From: an uncultured Collinsella sp.
Lineage (GTDB): Bacteria > Actinomycetota > Coriobacteriia > Coriobacteriales > Coriobacteriaceae
Direction: 5' to 3'
Length of the DNA: 64,000 bases
Assembly (NCBI GenBank): GCA_934654835.1
Contig: CAKUGY010000006.1
Location: 47,678 to 111,677, forward strand
Shown here: positions 16,904 to 26,201 of the stretch, one piece after another
Position numbering within the stretch: position 1 is the first letter of the stretch
Layout of the letters: each line of letters begins with the position of its first letter
Position numbers and translations under genes: made by a program
The notes under the pieces: model-generated
Databases searched by the model: none
What the model saw: only the letters and a program-made list of their open reading frames with translations
Told to the model about the DNA's origin: nothing

Positions 16904-18574
16904 ATGGCAGCTAAAAAAACATCTCCCTTGAAGATCATCCCGCTCGGCGGCCTTGATGGCATCGGCAAGAACATGACGGTCTTCGAGTGCGGCGACGACA
17001 TGGTGCTCGTCGACGCTGGCCTCATGTTCCCCGACGACTCCCAGCCCGGTATCGACCTGGTGCTTCCCGACTATACCTATGTTCTTGAGAACGAGGAAAA
17101 GCTCCGCGGCATTATCGTTACCCACGGCCACGAGGACCACACCGGTTCGCTTCCGTACCTGCTGCAGGACCTCAACAACAAGGTGCCCATCTTCTCGAGT
17201 AAGCTGACGCTCGGCTTTATCGAGGGCAAGCTCTCCGAGTTCCGCATCCGTGCGCCTAAGTTCCGCGAGGTCAAGGGTGGCAGCCACGTCAATCTTGGCG
17301 GCATTTCGCTCGATTTCTTCTCGATGACGCACTCCATCCCGGGCGCTCTGGGCGTGTTTATCCGCACCAACCAGGGTACCGTCATGCATACGGGCGACTT
17401 TAAGCTCGATCAGACGCCCATCGATGGCGTCACGCCCGACTATGCCGCCATCAGCCGCTTTGCCAAGCAGGGTATCGACCTGCTGTTGTCCGACTCCACC
17501 AACGCCACGGTCCCCGGCTTTACTAAGTCCGAGGCCGAGGTTGGCCCCAACCTGCTGCATGCCATCAAGAATGCTCCGGGCCGCGTGTTCGTCGCATCGT
17601 TCTCGAGCCACATCCATCGCTTGCAGCAGATCTGCGATGCCGCCCGCAAGTGCGGCCGTAAGGTCGTCGTGACCGGTCGCTCCATGCTCACCAACACTCG
17701 CGTGGCGCGCGAGCTCGGTTACCTCAACATCGACGATGCGGATATCATCGATGCTTTTGATATCGATAACCTGCCCGACGACAAGATCGTCGTCATGTGC
17801 ACCGGCTCTCAAGGCGAGCCGCTGTCGGCACTGTCGCGCATGGCCAACGGCGAGCACAAGACGCTCTCCATCCACGAGGGCGATACCGTCATCCTTTCGG
17901 CTACGCCGGTTCCTGGCAACGAGAAGGCCGTCCAGCAGGTCGTCAACAGCCTGGCCAAGCTTGGCTGCGACGTGTGGGATAAGAACCGTGCCCTGGTGCA
18001 TGTCTCGGGTCACGGCAGCCAGGAGGAGCTCAAGCTCCTGATGGCCATGGCCAAGCCCACCTACTTTATGCCGGTTCACGGCGAGGCCGTGCATCTACGT
18101 GCTCACGCCCAGCTTGCTCGCAAGATGGGCCTCAAGGATGACCATATCTTTATCCTCGATAACGGTGACACGCTCGAGATGCGCGGCGGTATCGTCAAGC
18201 GCGGTACGCCCGTCGAGTCCGGCGTCGTCTATGTCGACGGTCTGCGTATCGGCGACACCGACCCCATCGTCCTGCGCGATCGCCAAAAGCTCGCCAACGA
18301 CGGCATGGTCACGGCCGTCGCTATCGTTTCGCTTAAGCACAAGAAGATCGAGGCCATTGAGTTCTCGGGCCGCGGCGTTTCGTTTGCCATCGACGATCAG
18401 TTCTCCGAGGATGCTTCCGCGTCCATCATGAAGACGATTGAGAAGGGCAAGTTTAGCTTTACGAGCAGCGGCTCCGATGCTATTCGCAAGGCCGTGCGCG
18501 ACTCGCTCTCCAACTTTATCTGGAGCCGTACGCGCACCCGTCCGATGATCATCCCGGTCGTCATGGAGGTTTAG
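16904..18574 (+). CDS. rnj: ribonuclease J
   Basis: A 556-residue metallo-beta-lactamase/beta-CASP ribonuclease. The zinc motif THGHEDH is at residues 73-79, followed by GGSHVNLGG, SLDFFSMTHSIPGA, MHTGDFKLDQTP, the beta-CASP segment and the C-terminal MPVHGEAVHL. RNase J has 5'-to-3' exonuclease and endonuclease activity in RNA turnover. I chose ATG 16904, where homology starts (MAAKKTSPLKIIPLGGLDGIG), not the upstream frame start at 16808; AGAAAGGAA precedes it at a slightly long spacing. ftsK begins one base after the stop. Confidence 0.95.
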   Translation: MAAKKTSPLKIIPLGGLDGIGKNMTVFECGDDMVLVDAGLMFPDDSQPGIDLVLPDYTYVLENEEKLRGIIVTHGHEDHTGSLPYLLQDLNNKVPIFSSKLTLGFIEGKLSEFRIRAPKFREVKGGSHVNLGGISLDFFSMTHSIPGALGVFIRTNQGTVMHTGDFKLDQTPIDGVTPDYAAISRFAKQGIDLLLSDSTNATVPGFTKSEAEVGPNLLHAIKNAPGRVFVASFSSHIHRLQQICDAARKCGRKVVVTGRSMLTNTRVARELGYLNIDDADIIDAFDIDNLPDDKIVVMCTGSQGEPLSALSRMANGEHKTLSIHEGDTVILSATPVPGNEKAVQQVVNSLAKLGCDVWDKNRALVHVSGHGSQEELKLLMAMAKPTYFMPVHGEAVHLRAHAQLARKMGLKDDHIFILDNGDTLEMRGGIVKRGTPVESGVVYVDGLRIGDTDPIVLRDRQKLANDGMVTAVAIVSLKHKKIEAIEFSGRGVSFAIDDQFSEDASASIMKTIEKGKFSFTSSGSDAIRKAVRDSLSNFIWSRTRTRPMIIPVVMEV

Positions 18575-18575
18575 T

Positions 18576-21359
18576 TTGGCGCGCGGATCTGCACAAAACG
18601 CCAAAGGCAATAAAGCCAACAACCAACCGGCATCTGCTAAGGGTGCCGGTTCCCATCTTCGTGCCAATAAGGGCCACGAGGCCGAGTTCGACGATTTTGA
18701 GCCTTTGGTCGAGCCTTCGGCCAACCGCGATATCGCCGGCGTGGTCATCGCCGTTTTGGCGATTGCGTCCTTCATTGCCGTGATTTCGCCGGCGACCGCA
18801 CCTGTTACGGCTGCGGTTGCCGGTTTCTACCACTTGGGCTTTGGTCTGGGTGCCTACGTTTTGCCGATCGTCATCCTGCTGTTTGCCGCCACGCTTTTTT
18901 TGGGCGATGATTCGCCGCTCAACGTTCGCACTGTTGCGGGTGGCGCGGTGGTCTTTGTCGCCGTCGTCTCTATCTTGTCGCTTATGGTGCCGGGCACCAG
19001 TGACTCGTGCGACCTTATGTTCACGCCGCAAAACCTGTCTGCCTCGGGCGGTTACATCGGTGCGTTTATTGCGAGTGCGCTGCAGAATGCCCTAGGTAAA
19101 CCCATCGCCATGGTGGTCCTGTTAGGCCTTGCCGTCGTGGGCTTGGTCATCATCGGCTTCTCGGTAGGCGGTGTGTTGCGCTCCGCCCGCGATCGCGCGG
19201 CCGATTTTGCCGAGCGCCGTCGTGCCGATGTCAATGCAAGCCCGTGGGGTGACGACGAGGCCCTGTCGGTTCCCGGCATCGCCCGTCCGCGCCTGAGCAT
19301 TCTTCGTCATAAGGGCTCCGATGCTGCCGTGACCACGGTCATGGGCAACGATGTCGATTCGGTTTTGGATGATGACGACGAGGACGAGGACCCGTTTATC
19401 GACGTGTCCGATGCCGTGGAGGCCGAGCGTGCCAAGACCACGCTGCTGCCGCGTCGCCACGCTAAGAAAGGTAAGACCGCGCCCAAGCTCAACACGAGCG
19501 AGCCCGACCCTTCTTGGTCCGACAGTGAGATCGAACTCACCGAAGGCGATGACGAGGACGACGAGGCTTCAGTCGAGACGGCCAAGACCACTTTGCTGCC
19601 GCGTCGCCTAGGCATGCGCGGGCAGGTCACCGGACAGCTCTCGATGGAGGACGATCCAGATAAGGTCGACGAGTCCGAGCCCCCATTTGCCGTGAATCCG
19701 GTTTCGGCAGCTCCGCAGATTCCCGATTTCCTGAAGCATCCCAAGGTTGCTGACGCGTCTAATACGACGACTGCTGGTGCGCCCGCTGCCGCCAACGATG
19801 GGGGAGTGGACAACGCTTCTGCGAATACCGAGGGCGAAGAAGAGGACGGCCTCAAGCTCCCGCCGCTCGAAATCCTGCACGCCAACCCGCAGTCCGCTTC
19901 CGCAGCGTCTTCGGACAAGGAGCTGGAGCAGACTGCCGAGTCACTGCAGTCCACGCTGCTTGAGTTTGGCCGCAGCGCCCGCGTGGTCGGCTGGATTGCC
20001 GGCCCCACGGTGACGACCTTTAAGTTGCAGCCTGGTGAAGGCGAACGTGTGAGCAAGATCTCGAGCCTCGAGGACGATATCGCGTTGTCGCTTGCCGCCC
20101 AGTCGGTGCGTATCTTTGCCCCTATCCCGGGTACGTCTCTGGTGGGCATCGAGATTCCTAACCGCAAGCGCCAAAACGTCAACCTGGGTGACGTGCTGCC
20201 TTATGTAAAGGGTGGCCCACTCGAGCTCGCCATCGGCCGCGATGCCGAGGGCACGCCGGTCGTCGCCGACCTCGCCAAGATGCCCCACCTGCTGATCGCC
20301 GGTACTACCGGTTCTGGTAAGTCGGTCATGATTAACTCCATCATCACGACCCTGCTCATGCGCGCCCTTCCCGAGGACGTGCGCTTGATCATGGTCGACC
20401 CCAAGCGCGTCGAGCTCGCGGGCTACAACGGCTTGCCACATCTCTACGTGCCCGTGGTGACCGAGCCCAAGCAGGCAGCCAGTGCGCTGCAGTGGGCCGT
20501 GTCCGAGATGGAGCGTCGTCTGAAGGTCTTCGAGCGACTGAACGTGCGCAAGATCTCGACCTACAACGAAAAGCAGGCCGCCGGCGAGTTTGAGCACTAT
20601 GACAACCCGCCGCAAAAGATGCCCTACCTGGTCATCATCATCGACGAGCTTTCGGACCTGATGATGGTTGCCGGCAAGGATGTCGAGGCGTCGATCGTGC
20701 GTATCGCCCAGCTGGGCCGTGCCGCCGGTATCCACCTGATCGTGGCCACGCAGCGACCCAGCTCCAACGTGGTGACGGGCCTCATCAAGGCCAACATCAC
20801 CAACCGTATCGCCTTTAACGTGGCTACAGGCATCGACTCGCGCGTCATTATCGACCAGATGGGCGCCGAAAAACTCACCGGCTTGGGCGACATGCTGTTC
20901 TCCAAGGTCGACTGGGGCAAGCCCCGTCGTATCCAGGGCTGCTTTGTCTCGGACGACGAGATCAACGAGATCGTCGAGTTCGTCAAGTCGCAGAGCGAGC
21001 CCGATTACCACGAGGAGATTTTGTCCGCCGTGGCGCCCGCCTCCATGTCCATGGCGGGTGGCGGAGGTATCGTGCGCACTGGCGTTGCCGAGCCGCAGGA
21101 TGACGATCCGCTTATCTGGGAGGCTGCCCATATTGTGGTGGAATCGCAGCTGGGCTCCACATCTGGCCTGCAACGCCGCCTCAAGGTTGGCTATGCGCGC
21201 GCCGGGCGTATTATGGACATGCTGGAAGAAAAGGGTGTCGTCGGGCCGCCTGACGGATCCAAGCCGCGCGAGGTCCTTCTGGACGAGGAAGGCCTTGCCG
21301 CGCTGGAGTCCGTCGACGCCGAGATGGCACGTGAAGATCGTGAGTTTGGAGGATTCTGA
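18576..21359 (+). CDS. ftsK: DNA translocase FtsK/SpoIIIE
   Basis: A 927-residue FtsK: N-terminal membrane region (about residues 50-190, four hydrophobic segments), a long acidic linker (about 200-430), and the motor domain with Walker A GTTGSGKS at residues 576-583. The C-terminus is the gamma winged helix (GSTSGLQRRLKVGYARAGRIMD). It pumps chromosomes through the closing septum. The start is a TTG with GGAGG six bases upstream. The linker contains the motif AKTTLLPRR twice, 50 residues apart. The stop overlaps the next start (ATGA), so the RodZ-like gene is coupled. Confidence 0.94.
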   Translation: MARGSAQNAKGNKANNQPASAKGAGSHLRANKGHEAEFDDFEPLVEPSANRDIAGVVIAVLAIASFIAVISPATAPVTAAVAGFYHLGFGLGAYVLPIVILLFAATLFLGDDSPLNVRTVAGGAVVFVAVVSILSLMVPGTSDSCDLMFTPQNLSASGGYIGAFIASALQNALGKPIAMVVLLGLAVVGLVIIGFSVGGVLRSARDRAADFAERRRADVNASPWGDDEALSVPGIARPRLSILRHKGSDAAVTTVMGNDVDSVLDDDDEDEDPFIDVSDAVEAERAKTTLLPRRHAKKGKTAPKLNTSEPDPSWSDSEIELTEGDDEDDEASVETAKTTLLPRRLGMRGQVTGQLSMEDDPDKVDESEPPFAVNPVSAAPQIPDFLKHPKVADASNTTTAGAPAAANDGGVDNASANTEGEEEDGLKLPPLEILHANPQSASAASSDKELEQTAESLQSTLLEFGRSARVVGWIAGPTVTTFKLQPGEGERVSKISSLEDDIALSLAAQSVRIFAPIPGTSLVGIEIPNRKRQNVNLGDVLPYVKGGPLELAIGRDAEGTPVVADLAKMPHLLIAGTTGSGKSVMINSIITTLLMRALPEDVRLIMVDPKRVELAGYNGLPHLYVPVVTEPKQAASALQWAVSEMERRLKVFERLNVRKISTYNEKQAAGEFEHYDNPPQKMPYLVIIIDELSDLMMVAGKDVEASIVRIAQLGRAAGIHLIVATQRPSSNVVTGLIKANITNRIAFNVATGIDSRVIIDQMGAEKLTGLGDMLFSKVDWGKPRRIQGCFVSDDEINEIVEFVKSQSEPDYHEEILSAVAPASMSMAGGGGIVRTGVAEPQDDDPLIWEAAHIVVESQLGSTSGLQRRLKVGYARAGRIMDMLEEKGVVGPPDGSKPREVLLDEEGLAALESVDAEMAREDREFGGF

Positions 21360-22852
21360 TGGCTGCACGCTTTGGTGACATGCTGCTCGAGCAGCGTCGC
21401 CGGATGGGCCTTTCCATTCAGCAGGTCGCCAACACCATCAAAATCAGACCGCAGATCATCGAGTTTTTCGAGACCGGTAATTTTGCATCGATGCCCCCGC
21501 GCGGTTATGCGCAGGGCATGATTTCGAGCTATGCACGCTTTTTGGGCCTCAATCCCCGCGAGGTCGTCAACGCCTATTTTGACGACCTGATGGCATACGA
21601 GCGCGAGACTTCGCAACAGGGCGGTCGTTTTCAGGACGCCGCGGGCTATGTCAATTCTCGTTCCTCAGTTGATAACGGCCGCTTTTTGATGGTTCAGGGC
21701 GGGCGCACGACCCGTTATGGCCAGCGCCCCCCGCAGGCGGGCTATATCACCGAGACGGGCTCCAGCGAGGAGATTCGCTCACAGCGCGATCGCTTCCGCA
21801 GCACGCCCGCGCCGGATGACCGCGCGCTTCCCGCCGCCCGTGGGTTAAGTCGCGATCCTCGCGCCGGCTATGGCGATGGTGGCTATTCTGAACGCGGCTA
21901 CCGCGGGGTCTCGACTGGTCGCCCTCGTGGCGGTTACGCAGACGCCGATACCACGCAGGTGACGCCGCGCCTCCGCTCTCAATCGCAGCCTTATGGGCAG
22001 CGTTCTTCAGCGCCGCGCTCGAGTCAGCGTGGTTATCAGGGTCGTAGCGAACTTTCGCCGCGCTCGGGCCAGCGCGGCTCGCAGCGTCAGGGGAACTATC
22101 GCGGTCGTCCCGATAGCGGGCGCGGTCGCATGCCGCAGGGCGGCGGTCGTAGTGGCTCCAATCGCGGGCGCAGCGGTGGGCGTGTTCCCCAGAATAACGG
22201 TCTCGATCCGCGCATTGTCTACGCCGGCATCGGTGCCGTAGCCCTGCTGCTAATCGTGCTTATTGTGGTCATGCTGCGCGGCTGCGGCTCTTCTGCGCCC
22301 GAGTCGACGCCCGAGACGCCCGTGGCCACCAAGACGACGACCAAGAAGTCTTCTAAAAAGACCGAATCCGTCGACGAGGATGAAGACTCCGATGAGACGA
22401 CGGACGAGTCGACCGATTCGGATGCCGCCAAAGCGACGGTGAAGAAGGAAGAGGACGAGGTCATCAAGGTCAAAGTCTCCGTTGCCAAGGGCAAGACCGC
22501 CTGGATCGAAGTCAAGGTCGACGGCAAGTCGGTCTATGGTGCCCAGGCGACCGGTCCCTTTGAGCAGGAGTACACGCCTGAGTCCTCGATCGAGATCACT
22601 ACGTCCAAGCCTTCCGACGTCACGGTTACCAAGAACGGCGAAAAGGTCCGCTACGACACCAAGACATCGGGTGTGGCGCGCGTGACCATTACCGTTCCCA
22701 AGAAGGAGACCACAGACTCCGAGAGTGGTGAGAACGCCGACGGCACCGATAGCGCCGACGGAACCGACGCTCAGTCCACCGACGGTACCGATACCGCCAC
22801 CGACGGTCAAACGACGACTGATTCTACTGATTATTCGTACGACAGCTACTAA
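21359..22852 (+). CDS. RodZ-like membrane protein with N-terminal helix-turn-helix
   Basis: A 497-residue bitopic protein. The N-terminal HTH (residues 1-75, FGDMLLEQRRRMGLSIQQVA) matches the RodZ/HTH_25 family. A very basic Arg/Gly/Ser/Gln-rich low-complexity region (about 120-280) precedes one membrane span (about 287-308). Outside the membrane come an acidic Ser/Thr/Asp segment, a small beta domain (about 360-450) like the RodZ C-terminal DUF4115 domain, and a Thr/Asp/Gly tail. RodZ links the MreB cytoskeleton to wall synthesis in rods; the partner here is not visible. It follows ftsK with ATGA overlap. A membrane-anchored transcription factor is the alternative. Confidence 0.8.
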   Translation: MAARFGDMLLEQRRRMGLSIQQVANTIKIRPQIIEFFETGNFASMPPRGYAQGMISSYARFLGLNPREVVNAYFDDLMAYERETSQQGGRFQDAAGYVNSRSSVDNGRFLMVQGGRTTRYGQRPPQAGYITETGSSEEIRSQRDRFRSTPAPDDRALPAARGLSRDPRAGYGDGGYSERGYRGVSTGRPRGGYADADTTQVTPRLRSQSQPYGQRSSAPRSSQRGYQGRSELSPRSGQRGSQRQGNYRGRPDSGRGRMPQGGGRSGSNRGRSGGRVPQNNGLDPRIVYAGIGAVALLLIVLIVVMLRGCGSSAPESTPETPVATKTTTKKSSKKTESVDEDEDSDETTDESTDSDAAKATVKKEEDEVIKVKVSVAKGKTAWIEVKVDGKSVYGAQATGPFEQEYTPESSIEITTSKPSDVTVTKNGEKVRYDTKTSGVARVTITVPKKETTDSESGENADGTDSADGTDAQSTDGTDTATDGQTTTDSTDYSYDSY

Positions 22853-22878
22853 GCCGCTCCTAAGCGAAAGGAAACACC

Positions 22879-23376
22879 ATGGCCAAAGATTCCAGCTTCG
22901 ATGTTGTGTCCGAGGTTAACATGCAGGAGGTCGACAACGCCTTCCAGCAGACCACCCGCGAGATCTCTCAGCGCTATGACCTGAAGGACTCCGGCGCCAC
23001 GATTGAGCTTTCGAAGGGCGACAAGCTCTTTACGATCAACGCTCCGGCCGACTTTGTCTCCAAGCAGATCATCGACGTCCTGAGCTCCAAGCTCATCAAG
23101 CGCGGCATTGACCTCAAGGCCGTTTCCTGGGACGCCCCGCAGGCGGCATCGGGCGGTACCGTGCGCGTGCTCGGCCATATCGTCGAGGGCATCGATCAGG
23201 CGACCGCCAAGAAGATCAACAAGGACATTAAGGACCAGAAGCTCAAGGTCAAGGTGACGATTGAGGCTGACAAGCTGCGTGTTTCCTCAGCTTCGAAGGA
23301 CGCCCTGCAGACGGTGATCCAGTTCCTGCGCGATCAGGACTACGGCCAGCCGCTGCAGTTCACCAACTACCGCTAA
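22879..23376 (+). CDS. yajQ: YajQ family cyclic-di-GMP/nucleotide-binding protein
   Basis: A 165-residue protein of the UPF0234/YajQ family, with the starting signature DSSFDVVSEVNMQEVDNAF, a central GVDLKAVSWDAPQAA-like segment and the C-terminal QDYGQPLQFTNYR. Known members bind cyclic di-GMP or nucleotides and act with transcription factors; no partner is apparent here. GAAAGGAAACACC precedes the ATG. Confidence 0.93.
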   Translation: MAKDSSFDVVSEVNMQEVDNAFQQTTREISQRYDLKDSGATIELSKGDKLFTINAPADFVSKQIIDVLSSKLIKRGIDLKAVSWDAPQAASGGTVRVLGHIVEGIDQATAKKINKDIKDQKLKVKVTIEADKLRVSSASKDALQTVIQFLRDQDYGQPLQFTNYR

Positions 23377-23402
23377 TTCATTCGAAAGGACCGCTCTCCA
23401 AC

Positions 23403-24752
23403 ATGGATACACCGTTGGGCTCCGTACTTTACATCACCCTTGGGTGCGCCAAGAACGAGGTCGATACCGACCGTATGCGTTCGCTTTTGACTGCCGCAGG
23501 GTACGAGGAGGCATTCGACCCGCAGGATGCCGATATCGCCATCGTCAACACGTGTTCGTTCCTTGCCTCCGCAACGTCGGAGAGCATCGAGACCACACTC
23601 GAGCTTGCCAATGAGGTGCAGGACGGCGTCCGTTCCTGCCCCATCGTCATGTGCGGCTGCGTGCCTTCGCGTTACGGCGACGACCTGCCCGACGAGCTGC
23701 CCGAGGTCGCGGCTTTCGTGAAGGCCGATGAGGAAGACGGCATCGTGGCGGTTATCGACGGCGTACTGGGTGTCGAGCGCGAGATTGCTGCCTATATTCC
23801 GCAGGTCAAGCGCACCGTCGAGGGTGCCGTTGCCTACGTCAAGATCTCCGATGGCTGCAACCGCTTCTGCAGCTTCTGCATGATCCCCTACATTCGCGGC
23901 CGCTATCACTCGCGTAATGCCGAGAGCATTATCTCCGAGGTGCGCGACCTAGTTGCCGGCGGCGTGCGCGAGATCGTGCTGATCGGTCAAGACACGGGCA
24001 TTTGGGGCACCGACTTCGCCGACGAGGGCGTCGCCGAGGGCTCGCCGCGCAATCTGGCTCAACTGCTGCGTGCCGTTGCCGAGGCCGTGCGCCCGAATAA
24101 CGTCTGGGTCCGCGTGCTCTACCTGCAGCCCGAGGGCATGACCGACGAGCTTATCGAGACGATTCGCGATACGCCCGAGGTGCTGCCCTATATCGATATC
24201 CCCGTGCAGCACTGCGACGCGCGCATCCTGAAGGCCATGCGCCGCTCCGGTTCGCGCCAGGAGCTCGAGGACCTGTTCCGCGATCTGCGCGAGCGCATCC
24301 CCGGCATCGTGATTCGCTCCACGGCGATGGTCGGCTTCCCGACCGAGACCGACGACGAGTTTCGCGATCTTATCGACTTTATGGACACCGTGGGCTTCGA
24401 CTACACGAGCGTTTTCGCCTACTCGCAGGAGGAGGGTAGCCTGGCCGCCAAGATGGAAGGCCAGGTCGATGAAGAGATCAAGCTCGAGCGCGCCCAGGAG
24501 GCCATGGACCTGGCCGAGTCGCTCGGTTTTGCCGCCACGGCCGCCCATGTGGGCGAGCGTGCCCAGGTGATCGTCGACGGCATCGAGGAGACCGAGGACG
24601 GCGCCGAGCTGATCGGTCACGCCTGGTTCCAGGCGCCCGATTCCGATGGTGCGGTGCACCTGGACGCCAGCGAGGCATCCGTGGGCGATATTCTGACCGT
24701 CGAGTTTACCGATAGCTTCTGCTACGAGCTTATCGGTCATGTTGTGGAATAG
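23403..24752 (+). CDS. rimO: ribosomal protein S12 methylthiotransferase RimO
   Basis: A 449-residue radical SAM methylthiotransferase. The N-terminal domain shows LGCAKNEVDTDRM and NTCSFLASAT; the SAM cluster is C152-NRF-C156-SF-C159 followed by MIPYIRG; a TRAM-like domain ends the protein. RimO adds a methylthio group to a conserved Asp of ribosomal protein S12. The LGCAKN signature and neighbouring pgsA, a frequent partner, favour RimO over MiaB or MtaB. Confidence 0.94.
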   Translation: MDTPLGSVLYITLGCAKNEVDTDRMRSLLTAAGYEEAFDPQDADIAIVNTCSFLASATSESIETTLELANEVQDGVRSCPIVMCGCVPSRYGDDLPDELPEVAAFVKADEEDGIVAVIDGVLGVEREIAAYIPQVKRTVEGAVAYVKISDGCNRFCSFCMIPYIRGRYHSRNAESIISEVRDLVAGGVREIVLIGQDTGIWGTDFADEGVAEGSPRNLAQLLRAVAEAVRPNNVWVRVLYLQPEGMTDELIETIRDTPEVLPYIDIPVQHCDARILKAMRRSGSRQELEDLFRDLRERIPGIVIRSTAMVGFPTETDDEFRDLIDFMDTVGFDYTSVFAYSQEEGSLAAKMEGQVDEEIKLERAQEAMDLAESLGFAATAAHVGERAQVIVDGIEETEDGAELIGHAWFQAPDSDGAVHLDASEASVGDILTVEFTDSFCYELIGHVVE

Positions 24753-24761
24753 GAGAGCGTC

Positions 24762-25400
24762 GTGGCAAACGAGAGTAATAAGGAACTGACGAGTGTCTGG
24801 ACGCCCGCCAATATCGTGACGTGCGTTCGCATCGTCTTTATCCCGGTGTTCATGATCGTCTCGGCCCTGTCTCATACGGGCGTTGCCGGTACGGATTGGA
24901 GCGCCTTCGACGGCCCGCTCGCCGCCGCTGCCTTTATTCTGTATGTCATCCTTTCGTGCACCGATAAGGTTGACGGCTATCTGGCCCGTTCGCGCAACGA
25001 GATTACCGACTTTGGCAAGTTCCTGGATCCCATTGCCGACAAGCTGCTCGTGTTTTCGGCCCTGCTGCTGTTCCTGGATTTTGGCGCGGTGTCTGTGTGG
25101 TCTGTGTTCATCATCCTGTTTCGCGAGCTGCTGGTGAGCGCCCTGCGCATGGTCGCGAGTGCTGCCGGCGTGGTCGTTGCGGCCGATAAGCTCGGTAAGT
25201 ATAAGACGGCAACCACGATGGTCTCCATCTGCGGCTATCTGTGCGTCTTTGCGATGGCCGGTCTTAACCTGGGTCCCGTGGCGCTGGCGCTCGGCATCTA
25301 TTCGGTGTCGCGCTTCCTGTACGCCATCGCCGTGATCCTGACTATTATCTCGGGCGCTCAGTACTTCTGGAACTGCCGCAAGATCGTCTTTTCGGTCTAG
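24762..25400 (+). CDS. pgsA: CDP-diacylglycerol--glycerol-3-phosphate 3-phosphatidyltransferase
   Basis: A 212-residue membrane enzyme that makes phosphatidylglycerol phosphate. The CDP-alcohol phosphotransferase motif begins at Asp68 (DKVDGYLAR, then G-x3-D-x3-D in FGKFLDPIADK). Several membrane spans flank it. The GTG start has AGGAG upstream, 9 bases after rimO. rimO-pgsA-cinA-recA is a well-conserved Gram-positive order. A second PgsA-like gene lies at 45757-46461. Confidence 0.93.
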   Translation: MANESNKELTSVWTPANIVTCVRIVFIPVFMIVSALSHTGVAGTDWSAFDGPLAAAAFILYVILSCTDKVDGYLARSRNEITDFGKFLDPIADKLLVFSALLLFLDFGAVSVWSVFIILFRELLVSALRMVASAAGVVVAADKLGKYKTATTMVSICGYLCVFAMAGLNLGPVALALGIYSVSRFLYAIAVILTIISGAQYFWNCRKIVFSV

Positions 25401-25412
25401 GTCCTGATTGGT

Positions 25413-25943
25413 ATGACGGAGTCCTTTTCGCAGATTGCCGCACGCAACGAAGATCTGGCACGAGTTATTGTTGAGCGTGCGGGTGCTCGTGGGGTGACGG
25501 TGTCGACGGCAGAGTCGCTGACGGCGGGCATGATTGCCTCAGCGATTGCCGATATTCCGGGAGCCTCGGCGGTGCTTCGTGGGGGTGCTGTGACCTACTG
25601 CGATGAGATCAAGCATCGTGTGCTTGGTGTTAAGCAAGAAACGTTGGATCGTTTTACCGCCGTGTCGCACCAGACGGCGCGTGAGATGGCTGTCGGTTCG
25701 CTCGATCTCTATCAGAGCAATATCGCCGTGAGCGCAACGGGTTATGCCGGCCCCGGTGGCGGTACCGAGGAAGATCCGGCCGGAACCTTCTATATCGGCT
25801 GGGCGTATCGCGCGGCCGATGGGGGAGCGCCGGTTGTCGAGTCCGCGCGCTGCCAATACGAGGGCGATCGATCGTGTGTTCGCGCCTATGCGGTCGCGGA
25901 GGCGCTGGAGCGTATCGTCCGCGTGCTCAATTCTATGGAATAG
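25413..25943 (+). CDS. cinA: CinA-type nicotinamide-nucleotide amidohydrolase domain protein
   Basis: A 176-residue protein consisting only of the CinA C-terminal domain (VSTAESLTAGMIASAIADIP, then SVTGYAGPGGG-like SATGYAGPGGG). This domain deamidates nicotinamide mononucleotide (PncC activity). The N-terminal molybdopterin-binding-like domain of full CinA is absent, which is common. It lies between pgsA and recA as in many competence or repair operons, but a strong terminator separates it from recA. Confidence 0.9.
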   Translation: MTESFSQIAARNEDLARVIVERAGARGVTVSTAESLTAGMIASAIADIPGASAVLRGGAVTYCDEIKHRVLGVKQETLDRFTAVSHQTAREMAVGSLDLYQSNIAVSATGYAGPGGGTEEDPAGTFYIGWAYRAADGGAPVVESARCQYEGDRSCVRAYAVAEALERIVRVLNSME

Positions 25944-25950
25944 ACGTGGT

Positions 25951-25975
25951 TTAAGGGGCCTTCGGGCCCCTTAAT
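25951..25975 (+). terminator. terminator after cinA
   Basis: A perfect 10-bp stem (25951-25960 with 25965-25974) closes a TTCG tetraloop. The following T-run is short. It isolates recA from the upstream operon. Confidence 0.88.
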
Positions 25976-26068
25976 TGTGGAGACGGGGACCTTTGACGGG
26001 AACGGCGTTTGCGCTGGTACATGACCTTGTTTTGTAAGAGGCGATCGTTATTGAGATTGATGTTGTCA

Positions 26069-26103
26069 AGCGTTTGGTTGGTGTTTGGCCAGCGTTTGGT
26101 TGG
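26069..26103. repeat. two 13-base direct repeats upstream of recA
   Basis: AGCGTTTGGTTGG occurs at 26069-26081 and again at 26091-26103, a 22-base period, with related GTTTGG/TTTTGG after each copy. It lies 40-75 bases upstream of the recA -35 box. Function unknown; could be a tandem binding site. Confidence 0.6.
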
Positions 26104-26142
26104 GTTTTGGAATGGACACCTGCATATGATGAATCTGAACGG

Positions 26143-26171
26143 TTGACCACGAACAGCCGTTCGTTTATTAT
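26143..26171 (+). promoter_or_regulatory. recA promoter
   Basis: TTGACC (26143-26148), a 17-base spacer and TATTAT (26166-26171) form a good sigma-70-type promoter about 30 bases upstream of the recA start codon. A LexA box lies between the two hexamers. Confidence 0.8.
26150..26163. promoter_or_regulatory. LexA box in the recA promoter
   Basis: CGAACAGCCGTTCG is a perfect palindrome of the GAAC-N4-GTTC class recognised by LexA in Gram-positive bacteria. It fills the spacer between the -35 and -10 boxes, an ideal site for repression. The same class occurs upstream of lexA in this window. Confidence 0.85.
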
Positions 26172-26201
26172 CGATGCAGGTTGTTAAGAGGAGGGCTATC
26201 C

